64,000 nt of DNA from Nematostella vectensis (Eukaryota; Cnidaria; Anthozoa; Actiniaria; Edwardsiidae), in the NCBI RefSeq assembly GCF_932526225.1, contig NC_064042.1, positions 14,705,040 through 14,769,039 on the forward strand, written 5' to 3'. This document shows, one piece after another, positions 54,899-64,000 of the stretch. The position numbers were made by a program, and so were the translations under genes. The notes under the pieces were generated by a model. The model did no database searches. It saw nothing but the letters and a program-made list of their open reading frames with translations, and had not been told where the DNA came from. The first letter of the stretch is position 1. Each line of letters starts with the position of its first letter.

Positions 54899-57272
54899 TA
54901 GGCTACCTGCATAAATGCCAGTCAACTGGAGACTACTTGCATAAATGCCAGTCAACTGGATGCTACTTGCATGAATGCCAGTCAACTGGATGCTACTTGC
55001 ATGAATGCCAGTCAACTGGAGGCTACTTGCATGAATGCCAGTCAACTGGAGGCTACTTGCATGAATGCCAGTCAACTTCAGGCTACTTGCATGAATGCCA
55101 GTCAACTGGATGCTACTTGCATGAATGTCAGTAAACTGGATGCTACTTGAATAAATGCCAGTCAACTGGAGGCTACTTGCATGAATGCCAGTCAACTGGA
55201 GGCTACTTGCATGAATGCCAGTAAACTGGATGCTACTTGCATGAATGCCAGTCAACTGGATGCTACTTGCATGAATGCCAGTAAACTGGAGGCTACTTGC
55301 ATGAATGTCAGTAAACTCGAGGCTACTTGCATAAATGCCAGTCAACTGGAGACTACTTGCATAAATGCCAGTCAACTGGAGGCTACTTGCATCAATGCCA
55401 GTCAACTGGATGCTACTTGCATGAATGCCAGTCAACTGGATGCTACTTGCATGAATGCCAGTCAACTTCAGGCTACTTGCATGAATGCCGGTCAACTGGA
55501 TGCTACTTGCATGAATGTCAGTAAACTGGAGGCTACTTGCATGAATGTCAGTAAACTCGAGGCTACTTGCATGAATGCCAGTCAACTGGATGCTACTTGC
55601 ATGAATGTCAGTAAACTGGATGCTACTTGCATAAATGCCAGTCAACTGGAGACTACTTGCATAAATGCCAGTCAACTGGAGGCTACTTGCATCAATGCCA
55701 GTCAACTGGATGCTACTTGCATGAATGCCAGTCAACTGGATGCTACTTGCATGAATGTCAGTAAACTGGAGGCTACTTGCATGAATGCCAGTAAACTGGA
55801 GGCTACTTGCATGAATGTCAGTAAACTCGAGGCTACTTGCATGAATGCCGGTCAACTAGAGGCTACTTGCATGAATGCCAGTCAACTGGAGGCTACTTGC
55901 ATGAATGCCAGTCAACTGGAGGCTACTTGCATAAATGCCAGTCAACTGGATGCTACTTGAATAAATGCCAGTCAACTGGAGGCTAACTGCATGAATGCCG
56001 GTCAACTGGAGGTTACTTGCATCAATGCCAGTCAAATGGAGGCTAACTGCATGAATGCCAGTCAACTGGAGGCTACTTGCATGAATGCCAGTCAACTAGA
56101 GACTAACTGCATGAATGCCAGTCAACTGGAGGCTACTTGCATGAATGCCAGTCAACTGGAGGCTACTTGCATGAATGGTAGTCAACTCGAGGCTACTTGC
56201 ATGAATGCCAGTCAACTTCAGGCTACTTGCATGAATGCCGGTCAACTCGAGGCTACTTGCATGAATGCCAGTCAATTTCAAGCTACTTGCATGAATGCCA
56301 GTCAACTTTAGGCTACTTGCATGAATGCCAGTCAACTGGATGCTACTTGCATGAATGTCAGTAAACTGGAGGCTACTTGCATGAATGCCAGTAAACTGGA
56401 GGCTACTTGCATGAATGTCAGTAAACTCGAGGCTACTTGCATGAATGCCGGTCAACTAGAGGCTACTTGCATGAATGCCAGTCAACTGGAGGCTACTTGC
56501 ATGAATGCCAGTCAACTGGAGGCTACTTGCATAAATGCCAGTCAACTGGATGCTACTTGAATAAATGCCAGTCAACTGGAGGCTAACTGCATGAATGCCG
56601 GTCAACTGGAGGTTACTTGCATCAATGCCAGTCAAATGGAGGCTAACTGCATGAATGCCAGTCAACTGGAGGCTACTTGCATGAATGCCAGTCAACTAGA
56701 GACTAACTGCATGAATGCCAGTCAACTGGAGGCTACTTGCATGAATGCCAGTCAACTGGAGGCTACTTGCATGAATGGTAGTCAACTCGAGGCTACTTGC
56801 ATGAATGCCAGTCAACTTCAGGCTACTTGCATGAATGCCGGTCAACTCGAGGCTACTTGCATGAATGCCAGTCAATTTCAAGCTACTTGCATGAATGCCA
56901 GTCAACTTTAGGCTACTTGCATGAATGCCAGTCAACTGGAGGCTACTTGCATGAATGCCGGTCAACTGGAGGCTACTTGCATGAATTCCAGGCAACTTGA
57001 GGCTACTTGCATGAATGCCAGTCAACTCGAGGCTACTTGCATGAATGCCAGTCAACTTCAGGCTACTTGCATGAATGCCGGTCAACTGGAGGCTACTTGT
57101 ATGAATGCCAGTCAATTCGAGGCTACTTGCATGAATGCCAGTCAACTTTAGGCTACTTGCATGAATGCCAGTCAACTTGAGGCTACTTGCATGAATGCCA
57201 ATCAACTGGAGGCTACTTGCATGAATGCCAATCAACTGGAGGCTACTTGCATGAATGCCAGTCAACTGCATG
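54899..57272 (+). repeat. 30-base minisatellite, unit 3 (about 79 copies)
   Basis: Same monomer. Many variants alter the two central bases of a palindrome (GCATAAATGC, GCATCAATGC, CAGTAAACTG) and keep the arms. A 20-monomer block of 600 bases (about 55741-56340) is repeated, apparently without a change, at 56341-56940. A 300-base repeat is visible at 55321 and 55621. Long frames are artefacts. Confidence 0.97.
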
Positions 57273-57557
57273 AGTGGCACCAACACGAAAAGGGGCGGGG
57301 CACAATATTTTTCCCTATAGACTTTGTCCAATAGACTTTTTCCTATGGGCATTTTTCTTAATACTATTTCCCATAGACTTTGTGGTCTATGATACACTGG
57401 AGCGAGCAATCTTGAATTTCTATGAAAATGAGAAACGAGAGCTCCTGGAGCCTATTAAAACTGCTACAAAAGATGGAGAAAAACCGGGTTTGTATGATAT
57501 TTTTCAATACATGGAGATATCTTTGATATGATATCTTTTACTATATAGGAATTGTTA

Positions 57558-57757
57558 CGCCGCAAAATGTAATAACTAACACAAAATGTAATCTCAACAC
57601 GAAATGTAGTAACTTTCAACGTAAAATGTAATAACTTTCAACGCAAAATGTAATTAATGTTTAACGCGAAATGTTATAATTTTCAACGCAAAATGTAATA
57701 ACTTTCACCGAAAAATAAAATAAATGTATAACGCGAAATGTTATAACTTTCAACAGC
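57558..57757 (+). repeat. 22-base minisatellite, unit 3 (about 9 copies)
   Basis: Same forms as 29757-29957. Followed by the C-rich tract at 57783-58020. The stretch 57273-57557 is the unit 3-type post-minisatellite segment. No gene. Confidence 0.85.
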
Positions 57758-58071
57758 TGATAAAAAAAGGGAATGAAGTTTGTGATGACATACCCTTAGC
57801 CCCACCATTTACCCCTTAACCACCCCTCCCTACCCCATCTCTCCTTTTCCCTCCCCCTAGCCCATCCCTCCTAACCCCTAGCTCACGCATCCTCTACCCA
57901 TGCCTTACCGCCCTCACCCCTAAACCACTCCTCCCTAGCCCAAAGCTCCTTACTCCTAGCTCACGCATCCCTTACCCATTCCCTCCTTGCCCCTCTTACA
58001 CCTAAACCAAGCCTTATCCCTAGCCAAAAATAAAAATAAAACACTCACGCGCGTTTTCATCACTGTTCACG

Positions 58072-58799
58072 GTGTTGTCGAAGTCAACGTCAAAGGAGAA
58101 GGATTTCTTCGACCACAAACTCCCCATGGATGCTCGAATGCTCACCGAAGTTTTTGGAGATATAATGACAACTTTCAACCCGTCTTATCCGTTAAAATTT
58201 GAACGTTTTGGAGATGCCGATCCGGAGAAAGACCCTGAGTTTATGAAGCACGTGGAAAGTTGTTATTCTGCTGGCACTCGAGACGCAGTCAACAATAACA
58301 ACAGAGATACCCGAGACAGAGTCAACAACAGAGACACACGAGACCCAGTCAACAATAACAACAGAGATACCCGAGACAGAGTCAACAACAGAGATACCCG
58401 AGACCCAGTCAACAACAGAGACAACCGAGACCCAGTCAACAACAGAGACAACCGAGACCCAGTCAACAACAGAGACACCCGAGACCCAGTCAACAACAAC
58501 GACACCCGAGACCCAGTCAACAACAGAGATACCCGAGACCCAGTCAACAACAGAGACAACCCAGACCCAGTCAACAACAGAGATACCCGAGATACAATCA
58601 ACAACAGACACCCGAGACCCAGTCAACAACAGAGATACCCGAGACCCAGTCAACAACAGAGATACCCGAGACCCAGTCAACAACAGAGACACCCGAGACC
58701 CAGTCAACAACAGAGACACCCAAGACCTAGTCAACAACAGAGATATCCGAGACCCACTGAACAACAGAGACATCCGAGACACAGTCAACAACAGAGATA
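58072..58799 (+). repeat. 27-base minisatellite with coding-like head, unit 3, left part (about 19 copies)
   Basis: The head (58072-58277) matches unit 2 and reads MDARMLTEVFGD and KFERFGDADPEKDPEFMKH. The exon start is lost in a deletion of about 305 bases. From 58278 come 27-base monomers in the RDTRDPVNN frame, shifting to RHPRPSQQQ near 58605. The array is cut at about 58799 by a LINE. Confidence 0.9.
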
Positions 58800-60617
58800 A
58801 TAATAATATAATAATATCAGCATTTATATAGCGCCTCATCAATAATTGCCCTAGGCGCTTTACAATTAAACATTACACATTAAAAATTAAAAATCACCCT
58901 GACAATACATTGTGTCTAATAAGAAATGTTACATTTATATGTAATGTATAATTAACAGTGATATTAAAAAATGATTTTTAAACTAATTATAAATTAAATG
59001 CTTCTTTAAAAAGGTGAGTCTTAAGGCATTGCTTGAAAGTATTAGGATTTTGTATTGTCCTTAAGTGAAATGGCAACTCATTCCATAGTTTAGGAGCCGC
59101 AATCGAAAAGGCGCGGTCACCATAGGTCTTCAAATTGCCCCGTTTGACCTGAAGGTATTGTTGAGAAGCAGACCGTAATGATCGGGAACGAGTCTTATAC
59201 TTGCATAGATCTTTAATATATAGTGGAGCCATTTCATTGAGAGATTTAAAAACGGTCAGTAAAACTTTAAGAATTATCCGGTACTTTACTGGTAACCAGT
59301 GGAGATCTTGCAGGATAGGTGTTACATGCTCAGTCTTTTTTGTTAAGCTGATAATGCGAGCAGCTGTGTTTTGAATAAGTTGTAATTTATGAATTTGGTA
59401 GTCAGGTAATCCATAAAGGAGGGAATTGCAATAGTCTAGTTTTGAACTGATAAAGGCATGTATAAGTATTTCTGTGGAATTCTTGTCAAGGTACTTCCTA
59501 ATTTTGCCAATATTTCTGAGGTGGAATATTGCAGATTTACATACTGTTTTGAGATGATCTTCAAAAGAAAGATACTTATCAAGAATTACTCCCAGATTCC
59601 ATGCAGCGGAGGCAGGTTTGATGATTTCATCAACCACCTTTACATGTTCAAGACTTGGGGCAGGACAGAACTTGGAGGAAAAAAGAATAAGTTCTGATTT
59701 ATCATGATTTAGTTTTAGCCCATTATGCACCATCCAGGCATTGATCTCATGAACACAACATTCAACTTTAGTTTTAGCCATCAAAAGTTCATCTTGTGAA
59801 TTACCTCGAAAAGAAACGTAAAGTTGTGAATCATCCGCATAAAGGTGGTATAGAATGCCATGTCGTGCTATGATCTGAGCAATGGACGAAGTATAGGCAA
59901 GATAGAGTAGCGGGCCTAGGACAGAGCTCTAAGGAACACCTCGTTCCAGGCTACGCAAAGATGACTTGCAGTCCTCAACCCGTACATACAGTTTGCGGGA
60001 TGTAAGGTATGAGCGGAACCAAGCGAGAACATTGCCAGTCAGGCCATAACTCAATGAGACACGTGAAAGAAGAATTGAATGATCAACGGTATCAAATGCC
60101 GCAGGTCAAGCAGTAGCATCAATACCGAGTTTCCACCATCAATGGCACGTAAGATGTCATTCTGCACCTTAATAAGAGCTGTTTCCGTGGAATGGAATTT
60201 CTTATACGAAGATTGGAGGGAAACATCCAAATTATTGCTAATTATATGCTTTGTCAATTGTTCAGCAACAGCTTTTTCGATCACCTTAGAAACCACTGGT
60301 AGGTTAGAGACTGGACGAAAGTTAGGGTAAAATAGGTAATTGGCATTGTGCTATTTCAATAAAGGGTGAAGTTCAGCAACTTTCATTGGGTCAGGCATTA
60401 CACCTGATGAAAGCGAGGCATTAACAATCCTGGTTATTATAGGAAGGAGTGTACTAAAGCATCCATTTAAGAGAGAGGCCGGCAAAGGATCAAGATTACA
60501 AGACTTCGATATAGGCTTGTGAGCTAAGATCTCAACATCATCTTCCGAAAGTACATCAAATTCACTCATTTCCACTGTACACGTATGGTCACACTAAGGA
60601 ATAATAGGAAGGAATAA
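58800..60617 (-). mobile_element. CR1-like non-LTR retrotransposon, 5'-truncated
   Basis: Minus-strand insertion into the 27-base array. The 3' end (plus-strand left side) has TAATAATAATATAATAATAT next to GCATTTATATAGCGCC and AGGCGCTTTACAATTA, the usual end of this LINE group in marine invertebrates. Coding runs from about 60575 to 58987. The flanks AGAGATA and AAAGATA may be remains of the target duplication. The endonuclease part is absent. Confidence 0.8.
58987..60575 (-). pseudogene. CR1-like reverse transcriptase, C-terminal two thirds, broken
   Basis: In reading order: SKSCNLDPLPASLLNGC (finger region, about 60500), KVIEKAVAEQLTKHI and HSTETALIKVQNDIL, then breaks where the first catalytic Asp is expected, LERGVP with a stop in place of QG, SVLGPLLYL, then YADDSQLYVSF (catalytic YADD, about 59830-59841), GVILDKYLSFEDHL, SKLDYCNSLLYGLPDYQIHK, ILQDLHWLPVKYRI and YGDRAFSIAAPKLWNELPFH. 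The long open part 59784-58987 gives 265 residues. Stops and shifts upstream make it inactive. Confidence 0.8.
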
Positions 60618-60725
60618 AGATACCCGAGACCAAGTCAACAAGAGAGACACCCGAAAACCAGTCAACAACAGACATCCGAGACCCTGTCAACAACAGAGAC
60701 ACCCGAGACCCAGTCAACAACTGCA
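60618..60725 (+). repeat. 27-base minisatellite, unit 3, right part (about 4 copies)
   Basis: The array resumes after the LINE with ACCCGAGACCAAGTCAACAA and ends before GCATTACCAGGGCAAGCAAT, the shared tail that in one frame reads GGYIDNDGNYMATCDTVLNN. Confidence 0.85.
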
Positions 60726-61075
60726 TTACCAGGGCAAGCAATGCTGGCGGCTACATAGACAACGATGGCAACTACATGGCTACGTGTGACACAGTCCTAA
60801 ACAACAGTCCAAATGTGCTACCAATCACAGGGAACAAGAGACCATCTCTTGATTATAATAAAATATGCGGAATCACATAAACAATTTCGAGATTCGGTCT
60901 GAAAATTTGGCATCCAGCATATTCTTGACAGACTCACACGAATTTTGTTGATCAATTGTCATCAATGTTTGTTTTATTAGAGAACTATCTAGCAATTTGA
61001 TATTCAAATTCAGGCATTTTACATAGTGAGAAATCGAGCTTGCAAGGGCACCATTTCAAAATAGTCCACAGAAAC

Positions 61076-61535
61076 TGTTAGGTTTCATTCTGGTTCGCCA
61101 CTAATGATATGTGTGATTAGATATGATTGTGAGTTTGTATAGGAGGAGGTTGCATTACGGATTGCACATTAGACAGTACTGTTGTCTATTTAATAGGCTT
61201 TTGTGTTCCAATTCAATTAGCTAGTTTCCTTTTATTGTACATTGCAGACCGGTTTAATTAATGTTTGTGCTATTTTCGTGACCCTATTCAAATTATTTGA
61301 AAAGAGACTTGTGAAACTGTCTCTCGTTTATGTATAAAAGCAACCCCAAATCCTTGTAAAAGTCAGTCAGTAGACATGGAAGGATTCACAGTGTTTTAAG
61401 TGTCACAGTAATCTTTGTATTTTAAGTTGTTTTTCTCAATATTTTATGTTTTTCTTTTTTGTAATTAATGTTTTTTATGTATTTCTATGTTTTATTGTAT
61501 CGTAAAATAAACGCATGTAAGTCTTGTCTAATTCA
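61076..61535 (+). repeat. BEL/Pao 5' LTR (unit 3)
   Basis: 460 bases, TGTTAGG to ATTCA. TATA-like TATAAAAGCAACCCC at about 61332 and AATAAACGCATG near 61507, as in unit 2. Confidence 0.85.
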
Positions 61536-61577
61536 TCATTCAAGCAATACGATGTAGGAGAAAGCCGAGGAACCGAG

Positions 61578-62030
61578 ATGGAAGAAGCGTTTACCGACGA
61601 GAATCCGGGGCGGACGTTGGAAGAAGCGTTTACCGAAGAGAATCCGAGGCGGGCGTCGGAGGCAGCGTTTATCGAAAAGATTCCGTTTCAGACATCTGAG
61701 GCGGTATTTACCGACGAGAATCTGAGGCGAACGTCGAAGGTAGCGGCTACGGCACTCAGGCGGAGGAGAGCTGTACTAGTAGGAGAGGTGACAAAAAGAT
61801 CGGCTGAACTAAGACTATTGCTGGCAGCTACTGATGATAGACGAGAGCTGAGTGATTGTTATAATCGTTATGAAGAAGCCTTTAAGAAGTTCATGGACGA
61901 TCACGAGAGGTGTATTGTTGAAGAAAAGGATGGCGTCAAAGCTAAGCAGATGGAGAAATCCTACAGAGAATCTTTAGAGACAAAACAAGTGTTGGAGACT
62001 CGAATAGCGGCGTTGGATGTCGGATCTTGA
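61578..62030 (+). pseudogene. BEL/Pao gag N-terminal part, unit 3, four 13-residue repeats
   Basis: ATG 61578 to a stop at 62030. Has four 13-residue repeats (FTDENPGRT, FTEENPRRA, FIEKIPFQT, FTDENLRRT) where unit 2 has six. Then RSAELRLLLAATDD and NRYEEAFKKFMDDHERC. The frame is lost near 62015 compared with the unit 2 copy, which has a further stretch there. Confidence 0.75.
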
Positions 62031-62095
62031 AGAAAGGAAACCGGAAGTAAATGCGTGGCTACAAGATGTCAATCCCGTAACCAAAATTTCCGATA

Positions 62096-62788
62096 GTGCG
62101 CAACCTGTGGACCCTTTGGATGGAGGTAGCGAGAGCAATTCGCCAAGGCCCTTCTCCTCCAAGACTGGAACTTCTAAAATTCTCCGAAGACCCGCTAGAA
62201 TTCGCCGCGTTCAAAACCAACTTTAGAGAAAAAATCGAGAACCAGGCTCAAGACGATTCTGAGAGACTTACGTATCTACTATCTCAGTGCATTGGAAAAG
62301 CAAGGGAAACGATTGCAGAATGTATTAACTTACCGGAAGGACAAAAGTATTTGAAAGAATTGGAATGTCTCACGTGCAATTACGGAAGACCGCACGTGAT
62401 TGCAGATGCGTACTTGAAGATCCTTACTGAGTTACAAATTCGCTGCGATGGTGCGTCGTTGCTGGACATTGCACGCCGTCTTGAAGATATTGATAGAGTA
62501 ATGCGGATGCTGGGAGATGTGTACTACAATCGGATCAACAACGAGGAAGTTATTGTTCTGTTGTTGAAAAAGCTTCTCGATGATTGTCTCAAGAGAAGGT
62601 GGGCGGAGCGTGCAGGCGATCTGATTCTGGCAAGAGGTTTTGTAACTTTCGAAGATTTTGTGAAGTTCGTGCGCGCTGTTGCAGACAGGATGAACAATCG
62701 CTATGGCACGGAACTGAAAACACTGTTGAATCAAGGCGACAAGGTTAAGTCAAGTAGCACACCTGCAGCAAGTCAAGTAATACACTAG
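62096..62788 (+). pseudogene. BEL/Pao gag DUF1759 part, unit 3
   Basis: Open from about 62096 through KFSEDPLEFAAFK, YLLSQCIGKARETI and DIDRVMRMLGDVYYNR (intact where unit 2 has a TAA) to a frameshift near 62775 (GTAATACAC against GTAACTACAC in unit 2). Confidence 0.75.
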
Positions 62789-62837
62789 CAGCTGAGAGTG
62801 AGAAGACGAAAGATGAGAGGGCCAAGCGTAGTTCTCC

Positions 62838-63030
62838 AAAGTGTCATCAATGCGACGGTAAGCATTCAACGTGGAGATGTTTCGCATTCAAGAAACTGTC
62901 TGTTGAAGATAGATGGAAGGCGGTAATCAAGAACAAGCTATGCAGACAATGCTTGGATAACGGTCATTTCACAAAAGATTGTTCCAGAGGCTTCACCTGT
63001 AGACGGCGACTGTGGAAAAGAACATCATGA
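62838..63030 (+). pseudogene. BEL/Pao zinc-knuckle part, unit 3
   Basis: Reads CHQCDGKHSTWRC and CRQCLDNGHFTKDC, ending RRRLWKRTS and a stop. Separated from DUF1759 by the one-base loss above. Confidence 0.7.
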
Positions 63031-63090
63031 TCTTCTACACACAAGTGACGTGACAGCCAAGAGTTCTCCAGTAGACGGATCGTCGATGAA

Positions 63091-64000
63091 ATGAGAGTAT
63101 GGGGAAGAGACGAACCCTACGCATTAAGGACGATGCTTGGATGGACGGTCTATGGCCTGATGGGATCAAGTAGTTCTAATGAAGCAGAGGCCACTGAAAA
63201 CACAAGTACAGTCTTCTTGACTTTTCGAGAGTTCGAACTACAGACGACAGCTGACTTAATTGAGCATGGCCCTTCAGTCGAGGACAGATTGGCGGACGGG
63301 ATCATGAAAAAAACCTAGCGCGTCTAGTCAACGGACACTACGAAGTCAAGTTACCGTTTCGTCACGACCCTCCAGGGTTCCCTGATAGCTATCCTACTGC
63401 TAAAAAGAGACTGGAGTACCTTAGACGCAGGTTTGAAAAGGACCCTCTTCTTAAGGATCAATACGGAGCAGTGCTAAAGAAGTATGAGAGCGAAGGCTCT
63501 TCAAGGCAAGCTCCAGAGCAAGAAGTACACGAGATGAAAAGGCATGGAAGGCTATGGTAGCTACCACATCATGCTGAGTGGCAAGAGAAAAAACCGGACC
63601 CGAGAGTTGGCTTCGACTGCGCAGGTAAGATCGGAGGAACGTCGTTAAATGAAGAGCTAATGCAATAAGGTCCTGATAACACAAACAAGCTCATCGGAGT
63701 ATTCTGCGCTTCCGTGTTGGGTATATAGCCGTAGTAGCAGATATAAGAAGAATGTTCCACCAAGTGCTGGTGTTACACCAGAGGACAGAGGAGCGCTGTG
63801 TTATCTATGGTGGCCGGATGGTGATCTATCGAAAGACCCCAAGACTCACCAAATGTTAGTAGACATTTTCGGTGCCAAGTCAACGCCGAGTGTTGCAAGC
63901 TTCGCTCTTCGCCGAACAGCTAGAGACAACGCAGACAACTTCCCCTCTGAAAGCCTTGAAGCCTAAAGGATCTCCACGTTGATGATCTACTGAAGTCATT
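63091..64000 (+). pseudogene. BEL/Pao connecting region and reverse transcriptase start, unit 3
   Basis: Directly after TCGATGAAA the sequence jumps to GAGAGTATGGGGAAGAGACG, so the protease domain (present twice in unit 2) is deleted. It then reads VWGRDEPYALRTMLGWTVYG to 63318, a broken HEMKRHGRLW segment with a stop, and from about 63780 EDRGALCYLWWPDGDLSKDP. It runs off the window. Confidence 0.7.

Larger units (their letters stand above)
43008..64000 (+). repeat. Segmental repeat unit 3 (continues past the window)
   Basis: Begins at TATACATATGTATACGCACC, which matches 4817 and 18505. Holds the third PAN-discoidin gene and longest 30-base array. Compared with unit 1, its upstream region is replaced from about 44098 to 47605 by several elements. 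It shares the BEL/Pao site with unit 2. A deletion of about 305 bases (near 58060) removes the acceptor before the 27-base array head. Left module M is at about 43735-43840 and the possible promoter at about 43453-43540. Confidence 0.85.
61076..64000 (+). mobile_element. BEL/Pao LTR retrotransposon, unit 3 (continues past the window)
   Basis: The 5' LTR (61076-61535) starts at the same base of the target (CACAGAAAC|TGTTAGG) as the unit 2 element. Then gag, zinc knuckle and a jump over the protease into the connecting region, then the start of reverse transcriptase up to the window edge. Frames are broken in several places. The shared site means insertion came before the duplication that made units 2 and 3. 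Confidence 0.85.

Overview
The window is animal genomic DNA, most probably from an anthozoan cnidarian such as a sea anemone. This is an inference from three things: genes with a signal peptide, a PAN/Apple domain and an F5/8 type C (discoidin) domain split by short GT-AG introns, in the cnidarian style; BEL/Pao, CR1-like, Tc1/IS630-like, pogo-like and TTAA-target elements; and a Polinton-like fragment of a type common in cnidarian genomes. I saw no bacterial operons, tRNA or rRNA genes, or CRISPR arrays.

Layout. Positions 1-4780 hold dispersed repeats and a Polinton-derived fragment (about 1890-3290, minus strand). From about 4785 the window is dominated by three diverged copies of one large unit: unit 1 (about 4785-14735), unit 2 (about 18473-39755) and unit 3 (about 43008 to beyond the window end). 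Each unit carries, in the same order: a conserved TATA-like region with a possible non-coding first exon; a four-coding-exon gene for a secreted protein of about 286 residues (exon sizes 206, 176, 332 and 147 bases); a tetranucleotide microsatellite in the first coding intron; a G-rich tract just after the third donor; a 30-base minisatellite; a 22-base minisatellite; a C-rich tract; and a 27-base minisatellite. The gene in unit 1 is broken by a one-base deletion. Units 2 and 3 are intact by reading.

Between and inside the units lie many mobile elements whose ends can be read by comparing one unit with the uninserted copy in another. A BEL/Pao element occupies the same site in units 2 and 3 but not in unit 1. 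Unit 2's copy has an internal tandem duplication. A 3.25-kb Tc1/IS630-like element at the unit 2/unit 3 junction carries a spliced, broken transposase plus a second spliced minus-strand gene ending in a SHOCT-like segment. There are also a pogo-like element filled with an 84-base satellite, a Harbinger-like two-gene remnant, a Tc1 element, foldback and TTAA-target non-autonomous elements, a piggyBac-like element and a 5'-truncated CR1-like LINE.

The only likely host genes are the PAN-discoidin copies, probably secreted lectin-like adhesion or recognition proteins. The most unusual signals are the three coupled minisatellites that have expanded independently in each unit, above all the 30-base array whose monomer holds two adjacent 10-base interrupted palindromes, and the recombination junctions that let the history of the locus be reconstructed.
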